64,000 bases of DNA, taken from Candidatus Andeanibacterium colombiense. Its GTDB lineage: Bacteria > Pseudomonadota > Alphaproteobacteria > Sphingomonadales > Sphingomonadaceae. The notes beneath the pieces were generated by a model. The model was not told where the DNA came from. It saw nothing but the letters and a program-made list of their open reading frames with translations, and did not search any database. This document shows, in pieces, positions 55,940 through 64,000 of this stretch. Position numbers and translations under genes: made by a program. Every line of letters begins with the position of its first letter. Position 1 is the stretch's first letter. The DNA lies in assembly GCA_029202985.1 (NCBI GenBank), contig CP119316.1:2604001-2668000 (forward strand). Direction: 5' to 3'.

Positions 55940-56806
55940 TCAGCCGCCCGTGGAGCAAGCCGTAAATTCGCGATTGCGCTCAAGCCGTTCCTCGCGCGGG
56001 ATGATCGGGCAGCTCGCGCAGAAGTGCTTCGCCGGCCCCTTGAAGTAGAGGCAGCAAGCAGAGCGCTTCTGGCAGACCCGGCTCTTCTTCTCGGCATGGA
56101 CGACGTAGGTTTCGGGCGCGGCCTTGCCGATCTCGCGGTTAAACGCGAACAGCAGCTCCGCCTCGCGGACCGCCTCGTCGCGGCGACCCAGACGCTCACC
56201 AATCGAAGCGAATTGCGCCGCCCAGGACGACACCACCATCGACCACAGCGCGTGGCGCGAGAAGCGCGACCATCCGTGCTGCGCGGCCACCAGCGGTTCG
56301 GTGAATTCGAGCAGGCTCTTGAGCAGCAACCGGCGACCTTCGCGTTCATCGGCCGGTTCGTCGATCCGGACGTCCTTCGCCCATACGGCTTCAACGAGCG
56401 TCGAAGAAGAGAACTTCAGCGCGAATTCGTCGAGATGGAGCACCAATCCGCGATCCAGCCATGCGGCAATCTGGAATCCCGCCGCCCAGCCATATCGCAG
56501 CAACAGCGAGGCCGCCGCCGCCTTGCGGTTGCAGGCGAAGCCGGCGACGGTGAAACGAGCGTGGAGATCCGCGAAGGGTTCGGTTTCGGGGTCGCGCAAT
56601 GCCTGCCGGTCGATCCAGCCGTCCCGGTCCGCCGGGTCTAGCTCCACCCGCAGCGCGCCTACCAGCTGCGCCGCTGAACGGTGCACTTCCTCGAGCACCA
56701 TTTTCTCGATGGTGCTGGACGTAAGCTCAGGGCGGCGCCGGTGGAGTCGAACGCGTGGGCTGTGCAGCGTGTTGGGCAGCGGCTGAAGTTGCGGGGCGCT
56801 TGCCAT
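55940..56806 (-). CDS. FhuF-like [2Fe-2S] ferric-siderophore reductase
   Basis: 288 residues from ATG 56806, whose A overlaps the preceding stop. The C-terminal cysteine pattern 'SACCLYFKGPAKHFCASCPI' (CC-x10-C-x2-C) is the unusual cluster motif of the FhuF family, which reduces iron in imported siderophores to release it. The rest is helical, as in FhuF. The N-terminal region has no known domain. It is in the operon TonB receptor - 193-residue protein - this gene - 331-residue protein. This argues for a ferric or other reducible metal complex as the imported cargo. Confidence 0.8.
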   Translation of the reverse strand: MASAPQLQPLPNTLHSPRVRLHRRRPELTSSTIEKMVLEEVHRSAAQLVGALRVELDPADRDGWIDRQALRDPETEPFADLHARFTVAGFACNRKAAAASLLLRYGWAAGFQIAAWLDRGLVLHLDEFALKFSSSTLVEAVWAKDVRIDEPADEREGRRLLLKSLLEFTEPLVAAQHGWSRFSRHALWSMVVSSWAAQFASIGERLGRRDEAVREAELLFAFNREIGKAAPETYVVHAEKKSRVCQKRSACCLYFKGPAKHFCASCPIIPREERLERNREFTACSTGG

Positions 56807-57387
56807 CAGGCAACGTCCGCCCAGCCGAAACCCATACTGGTCTGATCGAAAGGGTCGGGTTCGAGCCCGAGATAGCGCTTCGAAATGTCGCGCCACATGG
56901 ACAGGCGCTCCCATTCCGGAGTGCACGTGACCTGGTCGGGACCTGTTAGAAAGGGATTGTCGAAATAGATCGACATCATCGGCTTGCCCGCGCCGTCTCG
57001 CAGCTCGAAGCTCCAGCTATTGGGTGCACTGCGTTCGTCGATCGAACGGAAGATGCTGGCCGAGCCGGGCATCCGTAGGCGGCCTTCGGGCGTGTCGGGC
57101 CAAGCGCCGGGGCCGATGCACATATGGAAATGCGGTCCGCCGAAACCCACCGTGAGATATCCGCCCGACAACTCGAAGCGATCGGGAGCGCAAGGGCAGG
57201 TCAGCTCATAGGCGATCCCGTCGAGGATCGGGCCGAAGGTCAGCCTGTCCCAATAGCGCTGGAAGATATCGACGACAAAGTCATGGACAAAGCCGGTTTC
57301 GGTGGAGAGCTGCCAACGCTGCGTTCGCAAGCGTCCGCTTGCGTCGCGTTCTTCAACCATCATCGGCCAGGCCGTTTCTTCCGTCAT
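56806..57387 (-). CDS. Unknown protein of the TonB-FhuF operon, with His-Phe-His motif
   Basis: 193 residues from ATG 57387, preceded by GGAGAGATATCG. No signal peptide. A central strand region 'SGGYLTVGFGGPHFHMCIGPG' (shorter pieces), with His-x-His and nearby Cys ('LTCPCAPDRFEL', 'HMCIG', 'VTCTPEW'), looks like a possible metal or ligand site. It ends 'KRYLGLEPDPFDQTSMGFGW'. I do not recognise a characterised family. It lies 28 bp behind the TonB receptor stop and its end overlaps the FhuF-like start, so it is a core operon member. Confidence 0.75.
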   Translation of the reverse strand: MTEETAWPMMVEERDASGRLRTQRWQLSTETGFVHDFVVDIFQRYWDRLTFGPILDGIAYELTCPCAPDRFELSGGYLTVGFGGPHFHMCIGPGAWPDTPEGRLRMPGSASIFRSIDERSAPNSWSFELRDGAGKPMMSIYFDNPFLTGPDQVTCTPEWERLSMWRDISKRYLGLEPDPFDQTSMGFGWADVA

Positions 57388-57415
57388 CGATATCTCTCCA
57401 TGCGTTTTCGTTTTT

Positions 57416-59452
57416 TTAAAAGCGGGCGCGAACCCCGCCGTAGATCGCCCGTCCGGGCGCCTTGAAGGTGAAGACCTCCTGGTAGTCCTCGTCGAACAGG
57501 TTCTCGGCGCGGGCGTAGAGTTCGAGCGTGTCCGAGATCTTGTAGCGGAGGCTGAGGTTGACCAGCGTGTAGGAGGGCATGTCGGCGAACAGCGACCCGG
57601 CGTAGCCGGCGACATAGACCACATCCTTCATGTCGCCGTTGTAGCGCACGGTCAGCGTTCCCGAGATCGGCAGGCCGGAAGGCGCATAGGTGAGGTTGAA
57701 ACTGGCGGTGTCCTTCGGCCGGCGCACCGCCTGCGTCACCACCACTTCGCTGTCGTAGGAATTGGGGTCCTCGGGATCGCTCAGCACGTTGCGGCCCTGC
57801 GGTGCCTTGAGCCAGGTATAGGCGGCATCGATGGAGACGTCGCCGAGGTCAGCACGGCCGTAAACCTCGACACCGTGCATCTTCGTCACCGTGGTGCGGT
57901 TGAGCGAGGTGCCGAGATAATCCGGCGGCAGATAGTCGACGTAGATCTCGTTATGCAGGCGGCTCTCGAAATAGGTCGTGCCGATCGTCACCTTGCCGTT
58001 CGCGAAGCTCTGGTCGATGCCGGCTTCCCAGCCCTTGGATTCCTCCGGCTTGAGGTTCGGGTTGCCGATATACTCGCCGGTGTAATAGCCGAACAGTTCC
58101 GAGCTGGTGGGGTTCTTCACACCCGTGCCCGCCGCCGCGTGGGGGCGAGTGCCGGTCGGGAACAGATAGCTGCCGTCGACATGCCAGGTGGTGACGTTCT
58201 TGAAGAAGTCGTTGTCGTCGTGGCGGACCGAGCCGCCGAGCGAGAGTCGATCGTCGACCAGCAGGTTGTATTCGCCGACCAGACCGACGCGGTCGAGCTT
58301 GTGGGTGCTGGTGTCGGGTGAAGCGACCGAATGGAAGCGCTCGCTTTCGAGATCGGCGGCGAGGGTTACGCTATGCTTCACCCGGTCGCTGCCGAAACGC
58401 AGCGTGTTGACCAGCGAACCGAGATAGCGCGTGCCCCGGTCGCCGTAGGAATAGCCGAAGCTGGTGTAGGCATCGCGGCTGGTGTCGGCGAACTGACCCG
58501 AAAGTGAGGTGGTCATCATCCCGCCGAAGCTCGTCAACTCGGCCTTGACCAAGCCATAGAGGGCGTCGTTTTTGAAGTAAGAGCCGGGTGTGTCTATCGC
58601 GGTGACGATCTGCCGCCCCCTCAGCACCGGCGAATCCGCGGTGATGTCCTGGTCGACGCTGTCGGCCTTGGTCGAGGTGTAGCGCAGCACCCCGCTGAGC
58701 TTGAAGTTCTCGGTCGGGGTGAAGTTCACCTTGCCCGATGCGCCCCAGTTGGTCGATCCGACGTTGTCCGAACCACCCGGTGCGACAGCGTATCCATCAG
58801 TGTGCACGTAATTGCCCGAGAAGGCATAGTCGAAATTATCACTCGCGCCTGCCACGCGCGCGGTGCCGTTGTAGGAACCGAACGACCCGCCTTCTGCGCG
58901 CAGGCGAATGCCCGGTGCTTCGCGCCCTGACAGGGTGATGTAGTTGATCACCCCCCCGATCGCGTCCGAGCCGTAGAGCGCTGACTGCTGCCCGCGCAGC
59001 ACCTCGACGCGCGAAGCATCGTCGGCGGTCAGCGTGGTGAAGTCGAATTCCCCCTGATAGGGATCGCTGGCCTTGATCCCATCGATCAGCACCAGGACGT
59101 GGTTGCCTTCGGCGCCGCGAATACGGACCTGCGTCAATCCGCCGATCGTGCGGCTGACCGCGACGCCCGGGACGTCGCGCAGGACGTCGGAGACGTAGCG
59201 GGTTTCACGGTCGCTGACCTCCTTGGCGTCGATGACGGTGACCGAGCTGCCTATCTGATCGACCCGCTGCTCGTCGCCCGAACGGCTGGCCGAAACGAGG
59301 ATCGCCCCGCTGTCGTCATCCAACGCCGCAGCGTCGCTTGCCTCGGCATCTGCCGCCCCATCTGCCGCTATCGCGGGCGTTGCCACTGCGAGCATGCCGA
59401 GGGCAACGCCCCCGCAAAGGATCGCACGCAGCGAAAAATCGAACTTCGTCAT
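57416..59452 (-). CDS. TonB-dependent receptor, BtuB/siderophore-type
   Basis: 678 residues from ATG 59452. Signal peptide ends 'ATPAIAADG'. A TonB box-like stretch 'GAILVSASRSGDEQRVDQIG' is followed by the plug: 'VSDVLRDVPGVAVSRTIGG', 'QVRIRGAEGNHVLVLIDGI', 'EVLRGQQSALYGSDAIGGVI'. These and the 22-strand barrel ending 'IYGGVRARF' are close to BtuB-like receptors. With the FhuF-like gene downstream and the ABC importer convergent, it probably imports a siderophore or corrinoid. A compound GTAAC/ATTACSGTAAT motif lies 82-119 bp upstream of the start. Confidence 0.9.
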   Translation of the reverse strand: MTKFDFSLRAILCGGVALGMLAVATPAIAADGAADAEASDAAALDDDSGAILVSASRSGDEQRVDQIGSSVTVIDAKEVSDRETRYVSDVLRDVPGVAVSRTIGGLTQVRIRGAEGNHVLVLIDGIKASDPYQGEFDFTTLTADDASRVEVLRGQQSALYGSDAIGGVINYITLSGREAPGIRLRAEGGSFGSYNGTARVAGASDNFDYAFSGNYVHTDGYAVAPGGSDNVGSTNWGASGKVNFTPTENFKLSGVLRYTSTKADSVDQDITADSPVLRGRQIVTAIDTPGSYFKNDALYGLVKAELTSFGGMMTTSLSGQFADTSRDAYTSFGYSYGDRGTRYLGSLVNTLRFGSDRVKHSVTLAADLESERFHSVASPDTSTHKLDRVGLVGEYNLLVDDRLSLGGSVRHDDNDFFKNVTTWHVDGSYLFPTGTRPHAAAGTGVKNPTSSELFGYYTGEYIGNPNLKPEESKGWEAGIDQSFANGKVTIGTTYFESRLHNEIYVDYLPPDYLGTSLNRTTVTKMHGVEVYGRADLGDVSIDAAYTWLKAPQGRNVLSDPEDPNSYDSEVVVTQAVRRPKDTASFNLTYAPSGLPISGTLTVRYNGDMKDVVYVAGYAGSLFADMPSYTLVNLSLRYKISDTLELYARAENLFDEDYQEVFTFKAPGRAIYGGVRARF

Positions 59453-59533
59453 TCTATTGGCCCCCCTGTTTACGTCACCGTAAGTGGTTGCCCAGCGCAA
59501 GGGACCAATCGTCCGAAGGGGATCGCCCCGTAA

Positions 59534-59571
59534 GTTAATTACGGTAATCCGTCGGGTAACAGCAGCGTTAC
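59534..59571 (-). promoter_or_regulatory. Compound motif upstream of the TonB-FhuF operon
   Basis: On the minus strand: GTAACGCTGCTGTTAC (59571-59556), CCGACGG, then ATTACCGTAATTAACTTAC (59549 to about 59531). Compare GTAACAGCCTGTTAC, GAACCCC, ATTACCGTAATTAACT at 51117. The spacing and the ATTACCGTAATTAACT block are identical. Confidence 0.65.
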
Positions 59572-59666
59572 AGGATCGGTGATGCGGGTTGAAAAGCGCG
59601 GAAGTCGGCCGTTCGCACAATCCCTCCAAATCAGACCAAGTCAACGAGCGGCCGTGAAGTTACGTC

Positions 59667-60407
59667 TCATACATGCGCTTGATCGGTGGCGCTGCTGAGG
59701 CCGGCCGAAGCTTCCTCCGGCTTGGCCTTCAGCCAGACGACCAGACTCCAGCGAGTCTTGCCGCTCCTGTTCACCAACGCCCGATGCGGCGTGAAGCGGT
59801 CGAGCAGCAGGCAGTGACCGGCTTTCACTTGCGGGATGATCGTCCTTGCCTCGGCGAGGCTGTTCTCGAGGATCGTCAGCTTGATACCGCTTTCGTCGTG
59901 TGGGAGCGGCTGGCGGCGCAGCCCTGGTGCGACCTCGAGACCGCCGGTGGCCGGTCCGGCGTCGTCGAGCGGGATCCAGGCCGTGACGCGCAGGAGCGAG
60001 CATTCGCCCTCGTCGCAGCGCGAGACGTCCGAATGCCATGCCTGGCGTCCGTGCGGCAGGGCGGAGCTGTTCGCCCGGAAGCGGAAGATGCGCTCGCCGA
60101 CGTCGCAGCGCGCGACCTTCCGCGCCAGTTCCGCCAGCCGCGGATGGTGCGCCAAGCCCGCGACCGCCGGATCGCGGAACCCGTCGGTGGTGACCGAGAT
60201 GCCGAGCAACTGGGCAAAGGACTGGTCGTGCTCAGCAATGCGTTCGATCCGTTCGTCGAAAGCCGCGCCGGGCGCAGTCTCCGCATAAGGCTTGAGCAGC
60301 GCATGGGCGACGCGATCCATATGATCGCTGATCGCGCTGCGCAGTTGCCCGACCTCGTCGCGTGAGAACAGGGGCCGGACTTCGAAGCCGATGCGGGCGA
60401 AGGACAT
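59667..60407 (-). CDS. Phytanoyl-CoA dioxygenase (PhyH)-like Fe(II)/2-oxoglutarate enzyme
   Basis: 246 residues from ATG 60407. The iron ligands are His and Asp in 'RQAWHSDVSRCDEG' and the distal His in 'LLDRFTPHRALVNRSG', with the 2-oxoglutarate Arg in 'KTRWSLVVWLK'. The N-terminus 'IGFEVRPLFSRDEVGQLRSAI' is the usual PhyH opening. Such enzymes hydroxylate small molecules or siderophore parts. The shared upstream motif links it to the metal-uptake genes, so modification of the imported chelate or of a related amino acid is an attractive but unproven role. No strong ribosome site is seen. Confidence 0.84.
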   Translation of the reverse strand: MSFARIGFEVRPLFSRDEVGQLRSAISDHMDRVAHALLKPYAETAPGAAFDERIERIAEHDQSFAQLLGISVTTDGFRDPAVAGLAHHPRLAELARKVARCDVGERIFRFRANSSALPHGRQAWHSDVSRCDEGECSLLRVTAWIPLDDAGPATGGLEVAPGLRRQPLPHDESGIKLTILENSLAEARTIIPQVKAGHCLLLDRFTPHRALVNRSGKTRWSLVVWLKAKPEEASAGLSSATDQAHV

Positions 60408-60539
60408 GTCTTACCGTGCTCCTCCAGTGGAATTAAGGGTGCCTGCAACGGTGCGATGGCGGACGTAAGGGTCACTACCGTGGTCGCCACCGACCGCTGC
60501 AGACGGTTGGCCCATCCGCCTTCGCGATCGGAGCGGAAA

Positions 60540-60576
60540 GTAAATTACCGTAATTCCGCGGGTAACAGACGGTTAC
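60540..60576 (-). promoter_or_regulatory. Compound motif upstream of the PhyH gene
   Basis: On the minus strand: GTAACCGTCTGTTAC (60576-60562), CCGCGGA, ATTACGGTAATTTACTTTCC. It has the same architecture as at 51117 and 59534 and begins inside the stop codon of the PepSY gene, about 140 bp before the PhyH start. Confidence 0.65.
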
Positions 60577-62066
60577 GCGCGCGGTGGAATCGGTAACACG
60601 CGAAAGCTGCGGATCGCGGCCGCCAACAGGGCGAGACCGCCCGTCAGCAGGATCAAATCGATCAGCCACACCGGCCATTGCCCCGCCAAATCCAAGCCGC
60701 CGAGCGCGGCCGCCGCCAATCCGCCCGCTGCGAGCAGCAAGGTCCATACGAGTCGTGCCGGTGCAATACAGGCAACGACCAATGCCACACCCCAGGCCGC
60801 GAACATCGCGGTTTGCTCCTCCGCGGCGCGTCCCGCCAGGTCGGCAGGGATCAGGCGGTTGGACCAGAGATAGGTAGCTATCGCGAGCGGGAGCCCTGCG
60901 AAGACGGCGGCGTTGAGGCGGTCGACTGCGGCGATCGAGTGCGGGACCTTGGCATCTGCCTTGGGCCAGCGCTTGGCCGCCCAGAGCAGGTGCCCGGTCG
61001 CAACCATCGCAGCGCCGACGAGACCGAGACAGAACAGCACGAAGCGCATTACCGGCCCGGCGAAATGCGCGACGTGGAGCCCGAAAAGCTGGCTGTGCAT
61101 CAGCGACACGGAAGATAGGTCGTTATTGGTCGTGCCCAGCACGGTGCCGTCGATTGGGTCGAAGGTGATACTCGGCTTGCGGAACTGGACGATGCCGCGG
61201 ATCGGATGGGCAATGCTCACGCGCATTCCCGGCACACCAGGCTTCTCGATATCGATCTCGCCGGCCGTGTCCGAGCGAAGCATATGTTTCGCCCGCCCGA
61301 TCAGCGGCGCGAGATCCAGCGTTGCGGGCGCAGTGGCGTGCCGGGGCGGCTGGGCGCGCACGCTCGGGAAGGAGTCTTGGGCGAAGGCGCCAAGGCCGCT
61401 GGCGCCGTAGACCGATGCCACACCCCACGGCTGGATCAGCATCATCACCGTGACGAGCCCGGTCAGGGTGACGAACAGATGGAACGGGAGGCCAAGCACG
61501 CCGGCGAGGTTGTGGAGGTCCAACCGGGTCCGCCAGCCCTTGCCAGGGCGGAAGCGGAGCAGGTTCCGCAAGATATTGCGATGGGTCACCAGTCCGGTGA
61601 CGAGCAGCACCAGCAGCGCGACGCCGATGAAGGTCACGAGGATGCGCCCGACCATCGGCGACACGAAATGCAGGTCGCTGTGCAGTCGATAAAGGAAGTC
61701 GCCGCCGCCAGTCGCACGCGGGGCCGGATCGAGCGGCGCGCCGCTGCGGGGATCGAGCAACTGTTCGCCCGTGGTTTCTCCGTCCCACGAGACGCGGATC
61801 GCCGGGCTCTTCTCATCCGGCAGCAGGATCGACCAGCTTTCCGCCTTCGCCGCGTTTGCCGAAAGCCAGGTCACCGCGCGGCGAGATGCCTCTTCCTGAG
61901 AAACCGTGGCCGCAGCCAGCGGACGCAGTTCCGGCGTCATGAACAGAGTGACTTCGTGCCGGTAATAGCCGAAGCTGCCGGTGACGAAGATCGCGAACAG
62001 CAGCCAGCCAAGCAGCAGGCCCATCCAGTTGTGCAGCCAGCCCATCGCCGGGCGGAAGCGGCTCAT
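60573..62066 (-). CDS. PepSY-associated TM protein (iron-uptake-linked membrane reductase type)
   Basis: 497 residues from ATG 62066, overlapping the DUF3649 stop. First helix 'MGWLHNWMGLLLGWLLFAIF' with the family's 'LH.W.GL' start. Large periplasmic domain with 'SWDGETTGEQLLDPRSGAPL'. Then helices with 'RLHSDLHF', 'RTRLDLHNLAGVLGLPFHLFVTLTGL' (in part) and a second periplasmic part. The His residues in helix ends are as in PepSY/FpvG-type proteins, which act in ferric-siderophore reduction in the periplasm. A final hydrophobic stretch of three helices resembles a DUF3325-like addition. It belongs to the operon of the partial siderophore receptor. Confidence 0.84.
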   Translation of the reverse strand: MSRFRPAMGWLHNWMGLLLGWLLFAIFVTGSFGYYRHEVTLFMTPELRPLAAATVSQEEASRRAVTWLSANAAKAESWSILLPDEKSPAIRVSWDGETTGEQLLDPRSGAPLDPAPRATGGGDFLYRLHSDLHFVSPMVGRILVTFIGVALLVLLVTGLVTHRNILRNLLRFRPGKGWRTRLDLHNLAGVLGLPFHLFVTLTGLVTVMMLIQPWGVASVYGASGLGAFAQDSFPSVRAQPPRHATAPATLDLAPLIGRAKHMLRSDTAGEIDIEKPGVPGMRVSIAHPIRGIVQFRKPSITFDPIDGTVLGTTNNDLSSVSLMHSQLFGLHVAHFAGPVMRFVLFCLGLVGAAMVATGHLLWAAKRWPKADAKVPHSIAAVDRLNAAVFAGLPLAIATYLWSNRLIPADLAGRAAEEQTAMFAAWGVALVVACIAPARLVWTLLLAAGGLAAAALGGLDLAGQWPVWLIDLILLTGGLALLAAAIRSFRVLPIPPRA

Positions 62067-62350
62067 CCGAGCACCAGCCGCAAGGCGCCGAGGACCAGCG
62101 CGATCCCGAGCAGCCAGACCCAGGCCCGCCAAGCCGTCCGCGTTGCAAACGCGAGCATGATGCCGGCGGCGTAAACCAGCGCCCCCGGCATCGTGCCCAG
62201 CCACACCGCATCGACCTTGCCCAGCAGGGGCACGAGCGCCGCGGTGAGGAAAATCACGGCGGCGGCGGCCAATACATATCCGCCAAGCACGGCCGCGGCG
62301 ACGCGCGCCGCGACCGACTTGCGGGACATGGCGACCGCCGCCCGCCGCAT
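62063..62350 (-). CDS. DUF3649 small membrane protein
   Basis: 95 residues from ATG 62350; a second ATG at 62329 ('MSRKSVAARV') is possible. Two to three helices ('VAAAVLGGYVLAAAAVIFLT', 'GALVYAAGIMLAFATRTAW', 'WVWLLGIALVLGALRLVLG'). DUF3649 proteins are typically found between a TonB siderophore receptor and a PepSY membrane protein, as here. Precise role unknown. The start lies 2 bp after the receptor stop. Confidence 0.82.
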   Translation of the reverse strand: MRRAAVAMSRKSVAARVAAAVLGGYVLAAAAVIFLTAALVPLLGKVDAVWLGTMPGALVYAAGIMLAFATRTAWRAWVWLLGIALVLGALRLVLG

Positions 62351-62352
62351 GG

Positions 62353-64000
62353 TCAGAACTTGCCGCGCAGTGTGAACATCGCGGTCCGCGGCGCACCGTA
62401 GCGATTGCCGTAGGCCGTGCTGCTGATCGACTGGAAGTAGGTCTGGTCGAACAGGTTGGTCACATTGGCCGACAGCGTCAGATTGGGCGTGATGTCATAG
62501 CCGGCATAGAGATCGACGAGGGCATAGCCCTTCTGGCTGTAGGTCGCGAAGTTCGATTGGGTCCACTTGCTCTGGTAGTTGACGCTGCCGCCGATCGAGA
62601 GCGCGCTCAGCGGCCCTTCGAAGCGATAGTTGGTCCACAGGCGCAGCATGTGCTTCGGCGTGAAGCTGGCGAAAGCCAGGCCTTCATCGGCCGTCGGATC
62701 GCCGTTTTCGTCGCGGTCGCGGAGATATTTGGTGTCGGTGTAGGTGTAGCCGCCGGTGATCAGCCAGTTCGGCATCGGGCGACCAGAGATTTCCAGCTCG
62801 ACGCCCTGGCTGCGGACCGCTCCCCCGGGGAGGTAGCAGCGGTTCGGAGTATCCGCGAGGTAAGCCTCGAAACAGGTGAAGGTCGGATCTTCCTGTGCGC
62901 GGTTGACCTGCTCGACCCGGAAATAGGCCGCCGAGGCAATCAGCCGGTCACCGAGGAAGCTACCCTTGATGCCGCCCTCGTAGTTCTCGCCGGTGATCGC
63001 CGGAAGAAAGCCGCCCTCCTTGTATTGCGCGTTCTGCGGCTGGAAGGCTTCGGCATAACTGGCATAGAGGCTCAGGCTGTCGGTGATGTCGTAGGTCAGG
63101 CCCGCGTAAGGCGTGAACTTGCTGCTCGCCTTGTATTCCTGATGATCGTCGATCACGCCGGGGAGCGGCAGATAGACGAAGTCGTAGACCGTTTCGAACC
63201 AGCTCAGGCGTCCGCCCAGAACCACGTGCAGCCGGTCGACCGGCGACAGGCGCAGCGCGGCAAACATGCCGTATTGCTTGGTGACGGTCGCTTCGAGACC
63301 CAGATCGGCATCGACATCCGGCTCGACCACGGCCGCCGGATCGAATGTCTCGACATTGATCCCGCCATAAACCACGCTGCCGTTGAGCAGATTGTCGTCG
63401 AGCTTGCGCCAGTTGCCGCCGAACTGGATTTCCTGCTCACGCCCGAACAGCTCGAACGTGCCATTGATGTTGGCGTCGATGCTGGTCTGCTTGGTCGAAA
63501 GCACATTCCTGGAAATGCGGCCATTGGTGAGGTCGTTGTTCGGATCGACCGCACCATTCGCCTGCAGGGTCTTCGAATCCCGGTCGGAATCGATGTGGTT
63601 GATCCCGATGTGCAGCTTCCAGTTCTCGCCGAAGCGCTGGGTCAGTTCGCCGAACAGCTGCGTAGTCTCGACCGAGCGCCGGTTCCATGTCGCGCCGAGA
63701 AAGGTGTCGCGCGGAACGTCGAGCGGATCGCCGTTGGTGTAGCGCGGCAGATAGTCGGGGAACGGGGTATCGTCGGTATCCTGATAGGAGATCGCCGCGC
63801 TCAGAGTGGTCGAAGGCGTGAGATCGGCGTCGATCGCGCCATAGGCGAGCCACTTCTCGCCGCCGACATAGTCGATGAACGAGTTGTCCTTGTCGTAAAC
63901 TCCGACCGCGCGGACCCGGAAGCGGCCTTCGCTGTCGAGCGCGGCTGAAACGTCGCCTTCGAAGCGATAGGCGCCCTCGGTGTCGACAGTCGCGCGGGCA
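62353..64000 (-). CDS. TonB-dependent siderophore receptor, C-terminal part (5' end beyond window)
   Basis: The minus-strand frame is open from 64000 down to TGA at 62353, about 548 residues of the barrel. Internal blocks such as 'FTPYAGLTYDITDSLSLYAS', 'YAEAFQPQNAQYKEGGFL', 'NYEGGIKGSFLGDRLIASAAY' (in part) and 'GVELEISGRPMPNWLITGGY' are hallmarks of FhuE/FpvA/FoxA-type ferric-siderophore receptors. It ends 'YGAPRTAMFTLRGKF' with the terminal Phe. The downstream genes DUF3649 and PepSY support iron-siderophore uptake. The signal sequence, any signalling domain and the plug are outside the window. Confidence 0.9.
   Translation of the reverse strand, partial: ARATVDTEGAYRFEGDVSAALDSEGRFRVRAVGVYDKDNSFIDYVGGEKWLAYGAIDADLTPSTTLSAAISYQDTDDTPFPDYLPRYTNGDPLDVPRDTFLGATWNRRSVETTQLFGELTQRFGENWKLHIGINHIDSDRDSKTLQANGAVDPNNDLTNGRISRNVLSTKQTSIDANINGTFELFGREQEIQFGGNWRKLDDNLLNGSVVYGGINVETFDPAAVVEPDVDADLGLEATVTKQYGMFAALRLSPVDRLHVVLGGRLSWFETVYDFVYLPLPGVIDDHQEYKASSKFTPYAGLTYDITDSLSLYASYAEAFQPQNAQYKEGGFLPAITGENYEGGIKGSFLGDRLIASAAYFRVEQVNRAQEDPTFTCFEAYLADTPNRCYLPGGAVRSQGVELEISGRPMPNWLITGGYTYTDTKYLRDRDENGDPTADEGLAFASFTPKHMLRLWTNYRFEGPLSALSIGGSVNYQSKWTQSNFATYSQKGYALVDLYAGYDITPNLTLSANVTNLFDQTYFQSISSTAYGNRYGAPRTAMFTLRGKF

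Overview
This 64 kb window looks like chromosomal DNA of a GC-rich sphingomonad (order Sphingomonadales, Novosphingobium/Sphingobium-like; genus is inference). The reasons are uniformly GC-rich codon use, a LigM-type tetrahydrofolate-dependent O-demethylase, several TonB-dependent receptors, many solitary SnoaL/NTF2-like small proteins, DUF6152 and DUF6644 proteins, and dispersed palindromic repeats built on TCATTGCGAGCG. No rRNA, tRNA, IS element, prophage or CRISPR array was recognised.

Layout. 1-1.8 kb: tail of an alpha/beta hydrolase, then a LigM-like O-demethylase ending in a UUCG-loop terminator. 1.9-4.9 kb: ChrA-type chromate transporter and an outer-membrane porin. 5.0-7.5 kb: a four-gene cassette of secreted proteins in mirrored order A-B-B'-A', in which both B proteins (DUF6152) should begin with His-His after signal cleavage. 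7.6-11.1 kb: a TonB receptor opposite a membrane-anchored winged-helix regulator. 11.1-35.7 kb: a patchwork of aromatic/lignin-type catabolic modules. It holds a MetE-core-like enzyme with IclR regulator, a GMC oxidoreductase, SDRs, two VanA-like Rieske oxygenases, a lignostilbene-dioxygenase-type carotenoid oxygenase, an AAHS-type transporter, a VAO/PCMH-type flavoenzyme with its cytochrome c, a VOC-ICMT fusion and a PQQ dehydrogenase. SnoaL-like proteins and TetR/MarR regulators lie between them. 35.8-47.2 kb: aldehyde dehydrogenase, a Cas2-fold-like protein with a lysine/alanine tail, another TonB receptor, a block of FAD monooxygenase, TPP enzyme, MarR and GMC genes, and two DUF6644 membrane proteins. 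47.4-50.7 kb: small stress-type genes, an exonuclease III fragment, a GH65 glycosidase and a hemerythrin. 51.2-64 kb: metal/siderophore uptake, with a CDF exporter co-operonic with a BtuFCD/FecCD-type importer, a TonB receptor operon with a FhuF-like reductase and two unknown proteins, a PhyH-type dioxygenase, and a second siderophore receptor followed by DUF3649 and PepSY membrane proteins.

How the genes may work together (inference). The catabolic part would import methoxylated phenolics (porin, TonB receptors, AAHS carrier), oxidise side chains (flavocytochrome, PQQ dehydrogenase, GMC enzymes, SDRs, aldehyde dehydrogenase), cleave stilbene- or propenyl-type double bonds (carotenoid oxygenase) and remove O-methyl groups (LigM-like protein, Rieske enzymes).

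Two sets of shared regulatory sequences stand out. A TAAC-N3/4-GTTA palindrome lies in five divergent catabolic promoter regions. A compound motif, GTAAC-N5/6-GTTAC, 7 bp, then ATTACSGTAATT, precedes the CDF/ABC operon, the TonB-FhuF operon and the PhyH gene, with reduced copies before the first TonB receptor and the DUF6644 pair. These motifs, the His-His secreted proteins, the Cas2-like protein with its basic tail and the two unknown siderophore-locus proteins are the best candidates for undescribed biology here.
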